Source of the DNA: an uncultured Gemmata sp.
GTDB taxonomy: Bacteria > Planctomycetota > Planctomycetia > Gemmatales > Gemmataceae
Length of the DNA: 64,000 nucleotides
NCBI GenBank assembly: GCA_937924775.1
Contig: CALDUT010000001.1
Span: forward strand, 310,001-374,000
Direction of reading: 5' to 3'
The notes under the pieces were generated by a model. That model made no database searches, was not told the DNA's origin, and worked only from the letters and a program-made list of their open reading frames with translations. A program made the position numbers and the translations under genes. Numbering within the stretch: the first letter of the stretch is position 1; each line of letters opens with the position of its first letter. Of the stretch, positions 7,936-16,237 are shown piece after piece.

Positions 7936-9285
7936 GTCGTACAATTCGCGGGCCACAACTTCGCCATTCGTGCGTTTCCGCCACTCCACGTAGCGGTAAC
8001 GGTCGGTGCGGATCGCATAGCCCATGAGAGGGCCGGTGTCCTTGGTGCTGCGGGGATACGAACTGAACGCCGCGGCTTTCCACCGCTGCGTGAGGTCATC
8101 CAGAAGCGGTGCGAAACTGTGGCCTTCCACTCCTTGGCGTCGAGGCAAACCACACACCTCAACCAGTGTTGGGTAGATGTCGATGAGTTCCACCAAGGCC
8201 TCGGTCGTGCGGCCGGGGGCTTTTTGATCCGGGCGGCTCATCACCAGAGGGGCACGCGTCGCTTGTTCGTAGTTGGTATGCTTGCACCACATGCCGTGAT
8301 CGCCCAGATGCCAACCGTGATCCCCCCACAGGATAATCACGGTATTATCGGCGAAGCCATGGTCCTTGAGGGCATCGAGAACCCGCCCCACTTGGACATC
8401 CATGTAACTGACGGCGGCGCAGTAACCGTGAACCAGCTTCTTGGCTGTATCGGGGGGGATGGGGCCAGTGGCCGGGATATCGTGGTAGGCCCGCAATTCG
8501 GCACTATTGGTGAGCGCGAAGGCCGGGGCTCCCTGCAGCGGCTTCGACGACTCAGCAGCCGGGGGTTTGTCGGCCTCGTACAGGTCCCAGTATTTCCGGG
8601 GGGCCACAAACGACAGGTGTGGTTTGATAAACCCGACGGCGAGAACGAAGGGTTCTTTCTGACCTTTGCGGGCTTTGAGAATTGCGCTGGCCCGCTGGGC
8701 GGTCCAGCCGTTGTTGAGATAATCGTCGGCCACGTCGGGGACTTTCAAAGGCAAGCCACGCACGCGGGTCACATCCTCCGCGGCAGCTTTGGCTTTCGCT
8801 CGCAGTTCTGCAAGGAGCTTTTGCCTTTGTTCGCCAAAACCGCGGCCTTGACTGGCTTCCCACGGTACACGCCACGAGGCCTCATCGGTGAGGCTGCCAT
8901 GGTAGATTTTCCCCACCCCGTGGACGTAGTAGCCGTGGTTCTTGAAGTACTGCGGAAGGGTGACCAGGTGGGGGTGTTTGTCGCGGAAGTGTGTGGTGTT
9001 CTGCCAAACACCAATCGTATCGGGTCGGCAACCGGTGAGAAGCGACGACCGCAACGGATTGCAAACCGCTTGCTGGCAGTAAGCGCGCGTGAAGACCGTG
9101 CCGCGTTGAGCCAGCCGGTCGATGTGAGAGGTTTTCGCATACGGATCGCCCGCACACCCGAGGGTGGGTTTCAGATCATCAACCGCGATGAATAGTACGT
9201 TCAGCTTGGGCTCGTCCGCAGACCCCCGCGGGGTTAAAGCCAACAGTAGGGTGAAGGACGCGGCAAAAACGAGTGTCAGACGCAT
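7933..9285 (-). CDS. Iduronate-2-sulfatase-like secreted sulfatase, ended early by an in-frame TAG
   Basis: The 450-residue product has a signal peptide (residues 1-23) and the sulfatase start 'NVLFIAVDDLKPTLGC'. The maturation site reads CNPLR, with cysteine 75 and leucine at 78 where close relatives have serine (CNPSR). 'VGKIYHG' and 'ILWGDHGWHLGDHGMW' are intact. Translation stops at TAG (7933-7935) right after 'ARELYD', but the frame continues with well-conserved family sequence to 7807, so the natural protein should be 492 residues. Both oddities, TCG to TTG and probably CAG to TAG, are C-to-T changes on the coding strand. The start at 9285 has AGGAA five bases upstream. It may be a recent pseudogene, a slightly shortened active enzyme, or a sequencing error. 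No amber-suppressor tRNA is visible here. Confidence 0.8.
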   Translation of the reverse strand: MRLTLVFAASFTLLLALTPRGSADEPKLNVLFIAVDDLKPTLGCAGDPYAKTSHIDRLAQRGTVFTRAYCQQAVCNPLRSSLLTGCRPDTIGVWQNTTHFRDKHPHLVTLPQYFKNHGYYVHGVGKIYHGSLTDEASWRVPWEASQGRGFGEQRQKLLAELRAKAKAAAEDVTRVRGLPLKVPDVADDYLNNGWTAQRASAILKARKGQKEPFVLAVGFIKPHLSFVAPRKYWDLYEADKPPAAESSKPLQGAPAFALTNSAELRAYHDIPATGPIPPDTAKKLVHGYCAAVSYMDVQVGRVLDALKDHGFADNTVIILWGDHGWHLGDHGMWCKHTNYEQATRAPLVMSRPDQKAPGRTTEALVELIDIYPTLVEVCGLPRRQGVEGHSFAPLLDDLTQRWKAAAFSSYPRSTKDTGPLMGYAIRTDRYRYVEWRKRTNGEVVARELYD

Positions 9286-9329
9286 GAAAATTCCTCACCG
9301 GCAGACCGTCTTCGGGAAGCGTCAGAACG

Positions 9330-10853
9330 TTATTTGTCGGGCACAGGAAGGATGCGGAACGGCGCGGCAGGCAGGCCACGCCCGTTTGCAAGGTTGCAGG
9401 TGGGGTTGGATGCCCACGCATAGCGCACCGCCACCGGTTTCTTCACATCAGGATGAAACACGACGACCGTATCGCCCTCAATGCGTGCGGTCGCGGGCTT
9501 CCACACCATATCGGGGCCAGCGATTTCGAAGCCTTTCACGCCCCCGGGGGCTTGCAAGCCGCCGTCGGTATGCCTGAAGGAAACGACTATCGTGCCCTCA
9601 CTCACGGTGTGCTTCGCCAGCAGTGGGCCACTGGTGGCGATGCCTTTCTGGCCATACACCCCTCCCAACGCCCACAGTGCCAGCCGCCGGCCGACTTCCT
9701 GTTTATTGACCGGGTGAATGTCTTTCGGATCGCCAATGTCGATGGTGATGGCCATTCCCGTGTTGGGCAACTGGAGTGTGCGCAACATGCCCTCTCGGAC
9801 GAGCGACCAGCCGTCGCCAGGGCGTTCGAAATTCGGCAGTTGCACCCACGCGAAGGGCAATTCCTCGCCCCAGCGGCTGCGCCAATCGGTCACGAGAGCC
9901 TGGAGCTGGTGGTGATACAACGCCGCCCGCTCGGGAGAATGTGTGTTGGCTTCCCCCTGATACCACAGAACGCCGCGGATGGCGAAAGGAATGAGCGGAT
10001 GAATTTTGCCGTTAAAAAGCCCGCCCGGCGGTCCGCGGCGCTCGTGCGCGGCGACCGGATCGGTTGGCCGCGCCGGCGGCCTCTGGCCGGCGGCTTTGGC
10101 CGCTTCGGCCTGTTCACGCCAGCGGGCCAGCGCCTTGGCGTAATTCTCTTGGGCCTTCGCGACATCGAAATTCTTATACGCTTTCACGCTGGCTTCGTGG
10201 GCCGCTTGGAGTTCTGGGATGCGGGCTTGCACATCGGCAGCAATCCACGATTCAATCGGGGTTCCGCCCACCGAGGAGTTGATCAGCCCTATGGGAACCT
10301 TCAATTCCCGGTGCAATTCCCGGCCGAAAAAGTAGAGTGTCGCGGAAAAGCCGCCCACCGTGTCCGGGGAACAGACAGTCCACGTCCCGGTGGCATCGGT
10401 TTGAGGTGTAGCGCTGGCCGGGGATTTTTCCTGGAACATGCGAATCTGCGGGTACTGGGCCACGGCTTTCTCCGCCGCGAAGTCGCGGCAGCGGCTGACC
10501 GTCATGGCCATGTTCGATTGCCCTGAACCGAGCCACACTTCGCCCACCAGCACATCCTTCACTTCCAACTTCCCCGCGGCCGACGAAACCACCAACGAGC
10601 GTGGCTCGGCACTGGCCGCGAGTTGGTCCAGTTGCACTTGCCAGCGGCCCTGCGCATCGGCGACAGCCGAGTGCATTTGCCCCGCGAAGGTGACGGTGAT
10701 CTTCTCGTTGGGGCTGGCCCAGCCCCATACCGGCACGGGTTTGTTCCGCTGGAGAACCATGTGATCGGCAAAGACGGCGGCCAGTTTCACGTCCGCGGCC
10801 ACTAACGGGGAGGCCAGCCACAGCACCACGACAAGGAAGAAGAAGCGTTTCAT
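9330..10853 (-). CDS. Sialate O-acetylesterase-like carbohydrate esterase (SGNH fold), secreted
   Basis: The 507-residue exported esterase probably removes O-acetyl groups from sugars. A signal peptide covers residues 1-20 (…ASPLVAA). A beta-rich N-terminal domain starts 'VKLAAVFADHMVLQRNKPVP', the usual opening of bacterial 9-O-acetylesterases. The SGNH nucleophile motif GEVWLGSGQSNM places the serine at residue 113. 'WYQGEANT' and the catalytic DxxH segment 'DIGDPKDIHPVNK' follow. A charged helical insertion (roughly 215-270) sits between the blocks. It stands 44 bp upstream of the TAG-interrupted sulfatase, so deacetylation and desulfation of one glycan may be coupled; that link is inferred from context. 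The site before ATG 10853 is weak. Confidence 0.88.
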   Translation of the reverse strand: MKRFFFLVVVLWLASPLVAADVKLAAVFADHMVLQRNKPVPVWGWASPNEKITVTFAGQMHSAVADAQGRWQVQLDQLAASAEPRSLVVSSAAGKLEVKDVLVGEVWLGSGQSNMAMTVSRCRDFAAEKAVAQYPQIRMFQEKSPASATPQTDATGTWTVCSPDTVGGFSATLYFFGRELHRELKVPIGLINSSVGGTPIESWIAADVQARIPELQAAHEASVKAYKNFDVAKAQENYAKALARWREQAEAAKAAGQRPPARPTDPVAAHERRGPPGGLFNGKIHPLIPFAIRGVLWYQGEANTHSPERAALYHHQLQALVTDWRSRWGEELPFAWVQLPNFERPGDGWSLVREGMLRTLQLPNTGMAITIDIGDPKDIHPVNKQEVGRRLALWALGGVYGQKGIATSGPLLAKHTVSEGTIVVSFRHTDGGLQAPGGVKGFEIAGPDMVWKPATARIEGDTVVVFHPDVKKPVAVRYAWASNPTCNLANGRGLPAAPFRILPVPDK

Positions 10854-10943
10854 GGTCGATCTCGAGGAATCTACCAGAGAGAACGTCTCGTTGAAAGAAA
10901 CCCATCGACGGGAGAATCAGGCACCCCATCGCTGAAAACGAAG

Positions 10944-12713
10944 TTACTTTCTTAGAATCAGTTCGACCTGCTGCACATCCGCGACTTGCCGGCCGAGAAT
11001 TTTCGTCGCTCGCAGCGTGAGTGTACCTTTCCCCGCCGGCAGTTCCACGATGCCCAAGGACATGGGCCGGAAGTCCTTCACATACGATTCCGCACCCCGG
11101 TGGACGCGGTCGTGTTCTCGCCCGCGTAAGGGTGGATCGTAGGCCTCACGGATTGTGCCCGTCCATTGGGCATTTCCCAAAACCAATTCCACGGTCGAGC
11201 CGACATCGGCAGCGGGGCAGGTGTAGCGCAGGATCGCTTCATAGCGGCCGGCGGTGCGTACGTCGATGTCCCACGTCATGCGGTCCTCCGGTTTGGTCCA
11301 ATGCGTGAAGAAGGAGCAGTTCGGGGCGTTGGCACTCCGCTTGACACCCGCGTGGGGAATACCGTCGCGGGCGGGCAACACCGTGCGCGGAAATTCCGGA
11401 TAACCAACCGGGAACGGCCGTGGGTCGCCGGCGGGCCAGGCACTGAGAACGTCGCGTTTCCATGTAGCGATGGCAGCGGTGAGTTTCTTCACCACCTCCG
11501 GTTTTGTGTCCGCGATGTTGTGGGTCTGGCCCGGGTCGGCGTGCATGTCGAATAGTTGCCCGGTGTGGTCAAGCCGGTAGCGTTGGTCGCGAGCGCTGAT
11601 GCGGCCCGCCCAATGTTGAAACAACACGCGGTCGGGCATTTTCCTGTTCTGGCCCAGTAACAGCGGGGCGAAGCTGATACCATCGAATGGTCGATCCCCG
11701 ACACGGCGAATGCTGGCGAGGTCGATGAGCGTGGGGTAGAGGTCGATCGCGGCGGCAATGGGTGTCACCACGGTGCCCGGTGGGATCTGCCCTGGCCAGC
11801 GGATATGCAGGGGCGACCGCACACCGCCTTCGTCGGTGCTGCCTTTCTGCCCTTTCATCCCACCGTTCCAACGTGCGCCGTTGGGTCCATTATCGCTGAA
11901 GTACACCACGATGGTTTTGTGGTCGATGCGGTTTTCGCGTAGCGCCAGCAGCAGCCGGCCCACGTTGTCGTCGATGTTTTCGCACATCGCCAGTGCGGCC
12001 CGGGTGTGGTCGAGGTTCTCTTTCTGGGTTCCGCTGAGCGCAAGCGGGGCTTGCGCGAACCGCCGCCAGTATTCGTCAGGAACTTGCATCGGTGAGTGGG
12101 GCGTGTTGAAGGCGAGGTACACGAACGATGGCCGCCCGGCGGTGGCGTTCGTCTTCAAAAAGTCGATCGCGCGGGTGGTGAGGTCGTCGGTGATGTAGCC
12201 GGTTCCCCTCACATCTTTACCGTTGTGATCCAGCAGCGGGTCGAAGTATTCGCCCCAATGCCCCGAGGTGAAGCCGTAAAACTCGCGGAAGCCGCGGGCG
12301 TTGGGATGGTAGGGGTATTGGGTGCCGTTGTGCCATTTGCCGAAACAGGCGGTCGCGTAGCCGGCGGCTTGGAAGGCTTCAGCGATGGTACGTTCGTCGA
12401 GGTTGAGCCGCTCTTGCCCGGTGCTGACGCCTTGGACACCGCCGCGGGGGTGCCAGCGGCCGGTGAGGAATTCGGCCCGCGTCGGCGAACAGACCGGTTG
12501 AACAAAGAAGCGTTCGAACTTAGCTCCGTCTTGGGCGAGGGAATCGACGTGCGGTGTGCGCAGGTTGGTATTGCCGTTGAGGCTCAGGTCGCCCCAACCC
12601 TGATCGTCAGTGAGAATCACCACCACGTTCGGTTTCTCTGCGGCTGGCAGCGGGGCCGACACGCCGCCGGTCAGTATCGCGACCACCAGCCGTAACAGGG
12701 TGGAGGAATGCAT
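10944..12713 (-). CDS. Secreted arylsulfatase with C-terminal extension
   Basis: The 589-residue sulfatase has a signal peptide ending near 'PLPAAEKPN' (residue 25). The metal-site segment is 'VVILTDDQGWGDLS', and CSPTR has its cysteine at residue 75. 'ACFGKWHNGTQYPYHP' and 'VYFSDNGPNGARWNGG' are intact. Beyond 'QLFDMHADPGQTHNIAD' it carries about 150 extra residues with a beta-sandwich look ('GRYEAILRYTCPAADVGSTV', 'GKGTLTLRATKILG'). Similar tails occur on planctomycete sulfatases and may contact the substrate. It is 90 bp upstream of the sialate O-acetylesterase gene on the same strand. The ATG at 12713 has no strong Shine-Dalgarno but gives a clean signal peptide. The substrate is unknown. 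Confidence 0.92.
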   Translation of the reverse strand: MHSSTLLRLVVAILTGGVSAPLPAAEKPNVVVILTDDQGWGDLSLNGNTNLRTPHVDSLAQDGAKFERFFVQPVCSPTRAEFLTGRWHPRGGVQGVSTGQERLNLDERTIAEAFQAAGYATACFGKWHNGTQYPYHPNARGFREFYGFTSGHWGEYFDPLLDHNGKDVRGTGYITDDLTTRAIDFLKTNATAGRPSFVYLAFNTPHSPMQVPDEYWRRFAQAPLALSGTQKENLDHTRAALAMCENIDDNVGRLLLALRENRIDHKTIVVYFSDNGPNGARWNGGMKGQKGSTDEGGVRSPLHIRWPGQIPPGTVVTPIAAAIDLYPTLIDLASIRRVGDRPFDGISFAPLLLGQNRKMPDRVLFQHWAGRISARDQRYRLDHTGQLFDMHADPGQTHNIADTKPEVVKKLTAAIATWKRDVLSAWPAGDPRPFPVGYPEFPRTVLPARDGIPHAGVKRSANAPNCSFFTHWTKPEDRMTWDIDVRTAGRYEAILRYTCPAADVGSTVELVLGNAQWTGTIREAYDPPLRGREHDRVHRGAESYVKDFRPMSLGIVELPAGKGTLTLRATKILGRQVADVQQVELILRK

Positions 12714-12796
12714 GGTACAGGCCTCAAGCCGGGGAAGGGAAGTTCTGAGTGGCAGCCGCTGTTGGTGCCGGGAGGTTCGCTAGTGCAAGCAGCGGC

Positions 12797-13714
12797 TCAC
12801 TTTTTGTGCGGCGGCGGTTCGACAGCATCGGGGCGGAATGTGGCCAGGTCCGGCAGCCGGACTTTCACCCCCTCTTGGGGGACCTGTTGCTTCGCACTCC
12901 AGACGATCGCGTTGAGGATGAGGACGCGCAGATCGTCGTTGGCCCAATTGCGGTAAAAGTGTGGCATGACAATACCCACGCCGCGGCCGCCATCGGCCCG
13001 CTCCACCGCCCACGCGACGGTTTCGCGATGGGGCTTCTCCGGCGGCAGCATCGCGGTGGCCAAGGCGGTCACATTCTTCGCGGGCCCATTCGCGCCAAAG
13101 TAGTTGTTGATGTACGGTTCATCGTGAATCGTGAATGCCTTCCAACCGCGGAGAACGGGGTGGTTCTTCTCTGCCGGCTCGATCGTGGCTTGGCGGAAAA
13201 CCCGGGCGATCGACTGATGATGACGGCAGCGCGTGGCGAAGTAGCCGCCCATCCAGTGGAGCAGCGGGTGGTCGCCATCGGCCGCGACATGCTGAGCTTG
13301 CAAACCAGTGGCGTAGTGCAGACACACGATCCCGCAACCGGCTTTCATCATCGCGGCCAGATCGTTCATGATGGTGTTGCGCTCGGGCATCACTTCCGGC
13401 GGGAAGAGATCACCGATGAACACGATGGTGGCGACGTGGGCAAATTCTTGAGCCGCGTCCTTGGGCCATTGGGTGATCAGGTCCGCTTTCCACTGCGCCG
13501 ATGCGAAGGCTTCGACACAGTGTTTCAGCAAGCGTCCGCCGGCAGCGACTTCATGCGTTCCCGGCGGGTGATTCGATGGCCCAACAACAATCAGTACGCG
13601 CGTGGTGGTGTCGTGTTTGTGGGCGGCAGGCAGCGGCCACGACGCCAGCAGAGTCGCGGTACCGGCAGCCAAGGCATCGCGGCGGGTGGGCGAGGAATTG
13701 GCGGTGGCAGTCAT
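12797..13714 (-). CDS. ThuA-like (trehalose-utilisation family) Tat-exported protein
   Basis: The 305-residue protein starts with a twin-arginine signal (SSPTRRDALAAG, hydrophobic to about residue 30). A flavodoxin/GATase-like ThuA domain follows: 'TRVLIVVGPSNHPPGTHE', 'GCGIVCLHYATG', 'NHPVLRGWKAFTIHDEPYIN' and 'GRGVGIVMPHFYRNWAND'. ThuA domains occur in sugar-utilisation loci, but their reaction is not settled, so I give no activity. The ATG at 13714 was chosen for AGAGG eight bases upstream and because the Tat motif begins there; the frame upstream lacks family sequence. It is followed by the arylsulfatase and preceded by the isomerase-like and oxidoreductase genes, so it probably works in the same sugar pathway. 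Confidence 0.85.
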   Translation of the reverse strand: MTATANSSPTRRDALAAGTATLLASWPLPAAHKHDTTTRVLIVVGPSNHPPGTHEVAAGGRLLKHCVEAFASAQWKADLITQWPKDAAQEFAHVATIVFIGDLFPPEVMPERNTIMNDLAAMMKAGCGIVCLHYATGLQAQHVAADGDHPLLHWMGGYFATRCRHHQSIARVFRQATIEPAEKNHPVLRGWKAFTIHDEPYINNYFGANGPAKNVTALATAMLPPEKPHRETVAWAVERADGGRGVGIVMPHFYRNWANDDLRVLILNAIVWSAKQQVPQEGVKVRLPDLATFRPDAVEPPPHKK

Positions 13715-13734
13715 ATGGGAACCTCTTGTGCAAG

Positions 13735-14796
13735 TTACGGCTTGGGGATAATGCCGGTTTTGGCGATATACGCGAATGATTCGCGAACATTTGCATCTTC
13801 CACAGCGTATTGTTCCTTGGCGCTCAGTTGGTTGATCCGCGGAAGCGGTTCCTTCCGGGTGTTTTGGCGAACGAAAGCTAGCATGCGAGCCAACTGGCGA
13901 GCGGGCACACGGTCGAGCGTGGCCCAATACTTCTCCGTCAGGCAGGGGATGGCGAGCGGATCGCGGGTGATCATTTCCAACTGAAAGCGAATCTTCGGAT
14001 GGGCCTTATGAATCGTGCCGATGATCGCTTTCAGATCGAGAACACCTTGACCCAGCGGAACTTCGGCGAGCCGAAAGCCTTCTGGTGCTTCCTCCACGCC
14101 CACATCCTTCAAATGCACCGTGCGGCCATACGGAGCCAGTGCCGTGATTGTGGTTTGCGCCTCTTCGAGCAAGGCTAGGTTATTCCCGGTGTCGATACAA
14201 ACGCCGACGAATTCGCTGGAAATCGCTTGGAGCAAATCGAGCAATTCATCGGTGCGAAAATCCTTGTGATTTTCCACCGCCAGGTGAACACCGTGCTTTT
14301 TCGCCACTGGTTCCGCACGTTGTAACATCGCCTCAGCCTGTTGCGCGAACGCGGTGTAGTCCTCCGCATGGGTGAAGGTTTCGTAACGCCGCCCCCCGAG
14401 CATCACGGTGCGAACGACCGTGGCTCCGCAGTTTTTGGCCGTGGTTATTTCCGCGGTGAAGCGATCCAGCCCCGCACGGTTGTCGGCCGGGGGTGCAACG
14501 ATGCCTTCGATGGCCATCGCGGCTCTTTCTGCAGCGCGGCGGATGGCATGAGCGTCGGCTTCCGGTTGAACCCCCAGTGGAATTTGAATCGCCGCTGCTC
14601 CGCGTTGTTGGGCAAAGCGGAGGAACCGGAGCGGGTCGGCGAAACCCTGGTCTTTTTCGGCTCGGGCCCGAATGCCGTAGGAATAGATGAGTAACCCGAG
14701 ATTGACTCGGGGCCATTCCTCCGCAGCCGCCGTTGGCGGCAGAGCGGCGACGCTGAGCGGTACGGAAGCGACGAATTCGCGCCGCGTGAGGTTCAT
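13735..14796 (-). CDS. TIM-barrel sugar isomerase/epimerase-like protein (xylose isomerase-like domain), Tat-exported
   Basis: The 353-residue protein belongs to the AP-endonuclease-2/xylose-isomerase-like TIM barrels. The N-terminus is a Tat signal (NLTRREFVASVPLSVAAL). The barrel shows the expected acidic metal-ligand strands: 'GVHLAVENHKDFRTDE', 'FVGVCIDTGNNLALLE', 'TVHLKDVGVEE' and 'IRFQLEMITRDPLAIP'. Members isomerise or epimerise sugars, or degrade inositol-type compounds; the exact substrate is not visible. ATG 14796 is chosen for AGGAGAAGGGA just upstream; the open frame above it has no family resemblance. It ends 20 bp before ThuA and starts 52 bp after the Gfo/Idh/MocA gene, so the three probably form an operon handling an unusual sugar in the periplasm. 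Confidence 0.85.
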   Translation of the reverse strand: MNLTRREFVASVPLSVAALPPTAAAEEWPRVNLGLLIYSYGIRARAEKDQGFADPLRFLRFAQQRGAAAIQIPLGVQPEADAHAIRRAAERAAMAIEGIVAPPADNRAGLDRFTAEITTAKNCGATVVRTVMLGGRRYETFTHAEDYTAFAQQAEAMLQRAEPVAKKHGVHLAVENHKDFRTDELLDLLQAISSEFVGVCIDTGNNLALLEEAQTTITALAPYGRTVHLKDVGVEEAPEGFRLAEVPLGQGVLDLKAIIGTIHKAHPKIRFQLEMITRDPLAIPCLTEKYWATLDRVPARQLARMLAFVRQNTRKEPLPRINQLSAKEQYAVEDANVRESFAYIAKTGIIPKP

Positions 14797-14848
14797 GGTC
14801 CCTTCTCCTGGGAATTTCCGCAGCGTAAGATGGCGGGTCTTTTCTCTT

Positions 14849-16225
14849 TCATCCCACACCCAGTGCTTGCAATTCTTTGTCCCATGGGGCGCGGTAAGGC
14901 CGGGTGAGCCGTTGATTGGCTTCCGCATCGTGGGGCACACTGTTAGTTTGCCAATCCCATCTGAGGCTGCGTCCCAGTTGCAGCGACAGATTCGCCAAGT
15001 GGCAGGCGACCGCGGTCCGGTGAGCGCTGGCCAGGTCCGCAATCGGCGTTTTCCGCGATTTGATGCAATCGAGGAAATTTCGAGCGTGGGCAAGGTATTG
15101 CGTGGCACTGTTGCCGGTGGTGTCTTCGAGGGCTTCGGTGCGAGGTTTGTCGGAACCGGCGTGCGGTTCGACCTGGGGTCCACCTGCGGGGTGGCCGTCG
15201 CGGGCCCCGGGGATTTGATGAGCCGCCGGGGTACTTGGGTCGGGTATGACGCGAAAACCGCTGCGGCTGAGGCTGAGGCTGCCCCGCGTACCGTAGAAGG
15301 TGAGGCCGGACTCGGAGCGTTCGCCGCGGGCCGCTTCCCGCATGACGAACGCCGCGGAGTAGGTTTTGCAGTCGAAGAGGGCATCTTGCGTGTCCGGGGT
15401 TTCGCCATTGTCGGTCAGGGCGTAGCGTCCGCCGAACGACACCACCGCGCGCAACGATTGCAAGCCCATCATCCAATCGACGATGTCGAGGTGGTGGGCT
15501 CCGAGGTTGGTCATTTGCCCACCGGAGTAATCCCAAAACCAGCGGAAATGATAAAGGGCCCGGTGCGGGTTGTACTTGCGGAAGGGGGCCGGACCGAGCC
15601 ACAAGTTGTAATTCAGTTCCGCCGGTGGGGGGCCATCGGGCGGGGAGCCGAACCCCGGGGTGATATTGCGGATCGACGGCATGCGCACCGATACCACCGT
15701 GCCGATGTGGCCGCTGCGGATCAGCTCGCGGGCTTTTTGATAATGGACACCGGACCGTTGTTGCGTGCCGACTTGGACAACCCGCTTAGTACGGGCTGCG
15801 ACCGTTTGCATCCACTCGCCTTCCCGCACAAAGAGCGTGAGGGGTTTTTCGACGTACACGTCTTTGCCAGCATCGCAGGCCAGCATCGTCATGAGAGCGT
15901 GCCAATGGTCCGGTGTGGCGACGATCACCGCTTGCACGTCTTTGGAGTCGAGCAGTTTGCGGAAGTCGGCATAACCAGTGGCGTGACCACCCGCAGCGGC
16001 CACGCCCTCTTGGACCCGTCCGCTGTGACAATCGGCCACCGCGACAATCGTCGCATCGGGGAGCTTACGAAACGTCGCTACATGGGTTTTGGCGATCAGT
16101 CCGTAACCGATGAGGCCGATACCGACACGCTCGTTGGCTCCGTGAACATGGGAATAGGTCGCCGCGGTCAGCGCGGAGGCACCGGCCGCTGAGAGAAACA
16201 CGCGGCGATCCGCAGCCGTTTGCAT
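14849..16225 (-). CDS. Gfo/Idh/MocA-family oxidoreductase, Tat-exported
   Basis: The 458-residue NAD(P)-dependent sugar dehydrogenase-like protein begins with a twin-arginine-type signal (AADRRVFLSAAGASAL). The Rossmann start is 'RVGIGLIGYGLIAKTH' (about 33-48), 'VEKPLTL' holds the family Lys at residue 127, and 'GGQMTNLGAHHLDIVDW' is the typical C-domain motif. Family members oxidise or rearrange sugars, inositols or glycosides; a tightly bound NAD would have to be loaded before Tat export. ATG 16225 follows AGGAG by eight bases. The gene starts 12 bp after the end of the adjacent upstream sulfatase and reads straight into the TIM-barrel gene, a strong operon signal linking desulfation with later sugar oxidation. 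Confidence 0.9.
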   Translation of the reverse strand: MQTAADRRVFLSAAGASALTAATYSHVHGANERVGIGLIGYGLIAKTHVATFRKLPDATIVAVADCHSGRVQEGVAAAGGHATGYADFRKLLDSKDVQAVIVATPDHWHALMTMLACDAGKDVYVEKPLTLFVREGEWMQTVAARTKRVVQVGTQQRSGVHYQKARELIRSGHIGTVVSVRMPSIRNITPGFGSPPDGPPPAELNYNLWLGPAPFRKYNPHRALYHFRWFWDYSGGQMTNLGAHHLDIVDWMMGLQSLRAVVSFGGRYALTDNGETPDTQDALFDCKTYSAAFVMREAARGERSESGLTFYGTRGSLSLSRSGFRVIPDPSTPAAHQIPGARDGHPAGGPQVEPHAGSDKPRTEALEDTTGNSATQYLAHARNFLDCIKSRKTPIADLASAHRTAVACHLANLSLQLGRSLRWDWQTNSVPHDAEANQRLTRPYRAPWDKELQALGVG

Positions 16226-16237
16226 GGGTCAACACTC

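Noticed and set aside
6310-9195. A 961-codon plus-strand open frame
   Set aside because: It runs antisense to two clear sulfatase genes, has no family sequence, and is a shadow of GC-rich codon use on the other strand.
12749-13984. A 411-codon plus-strand open frame
   Set aside because: Antisense to the ThuA-like gene; repetitive Arg/Gly composition typical of a shadow frame.
14687-16192. A 501-codon plus-strand open frame
   Set aside because: Antisense to the Gfo/Idh/MocA gene, whose motifs are unmistakable; the plus-strand product has none.
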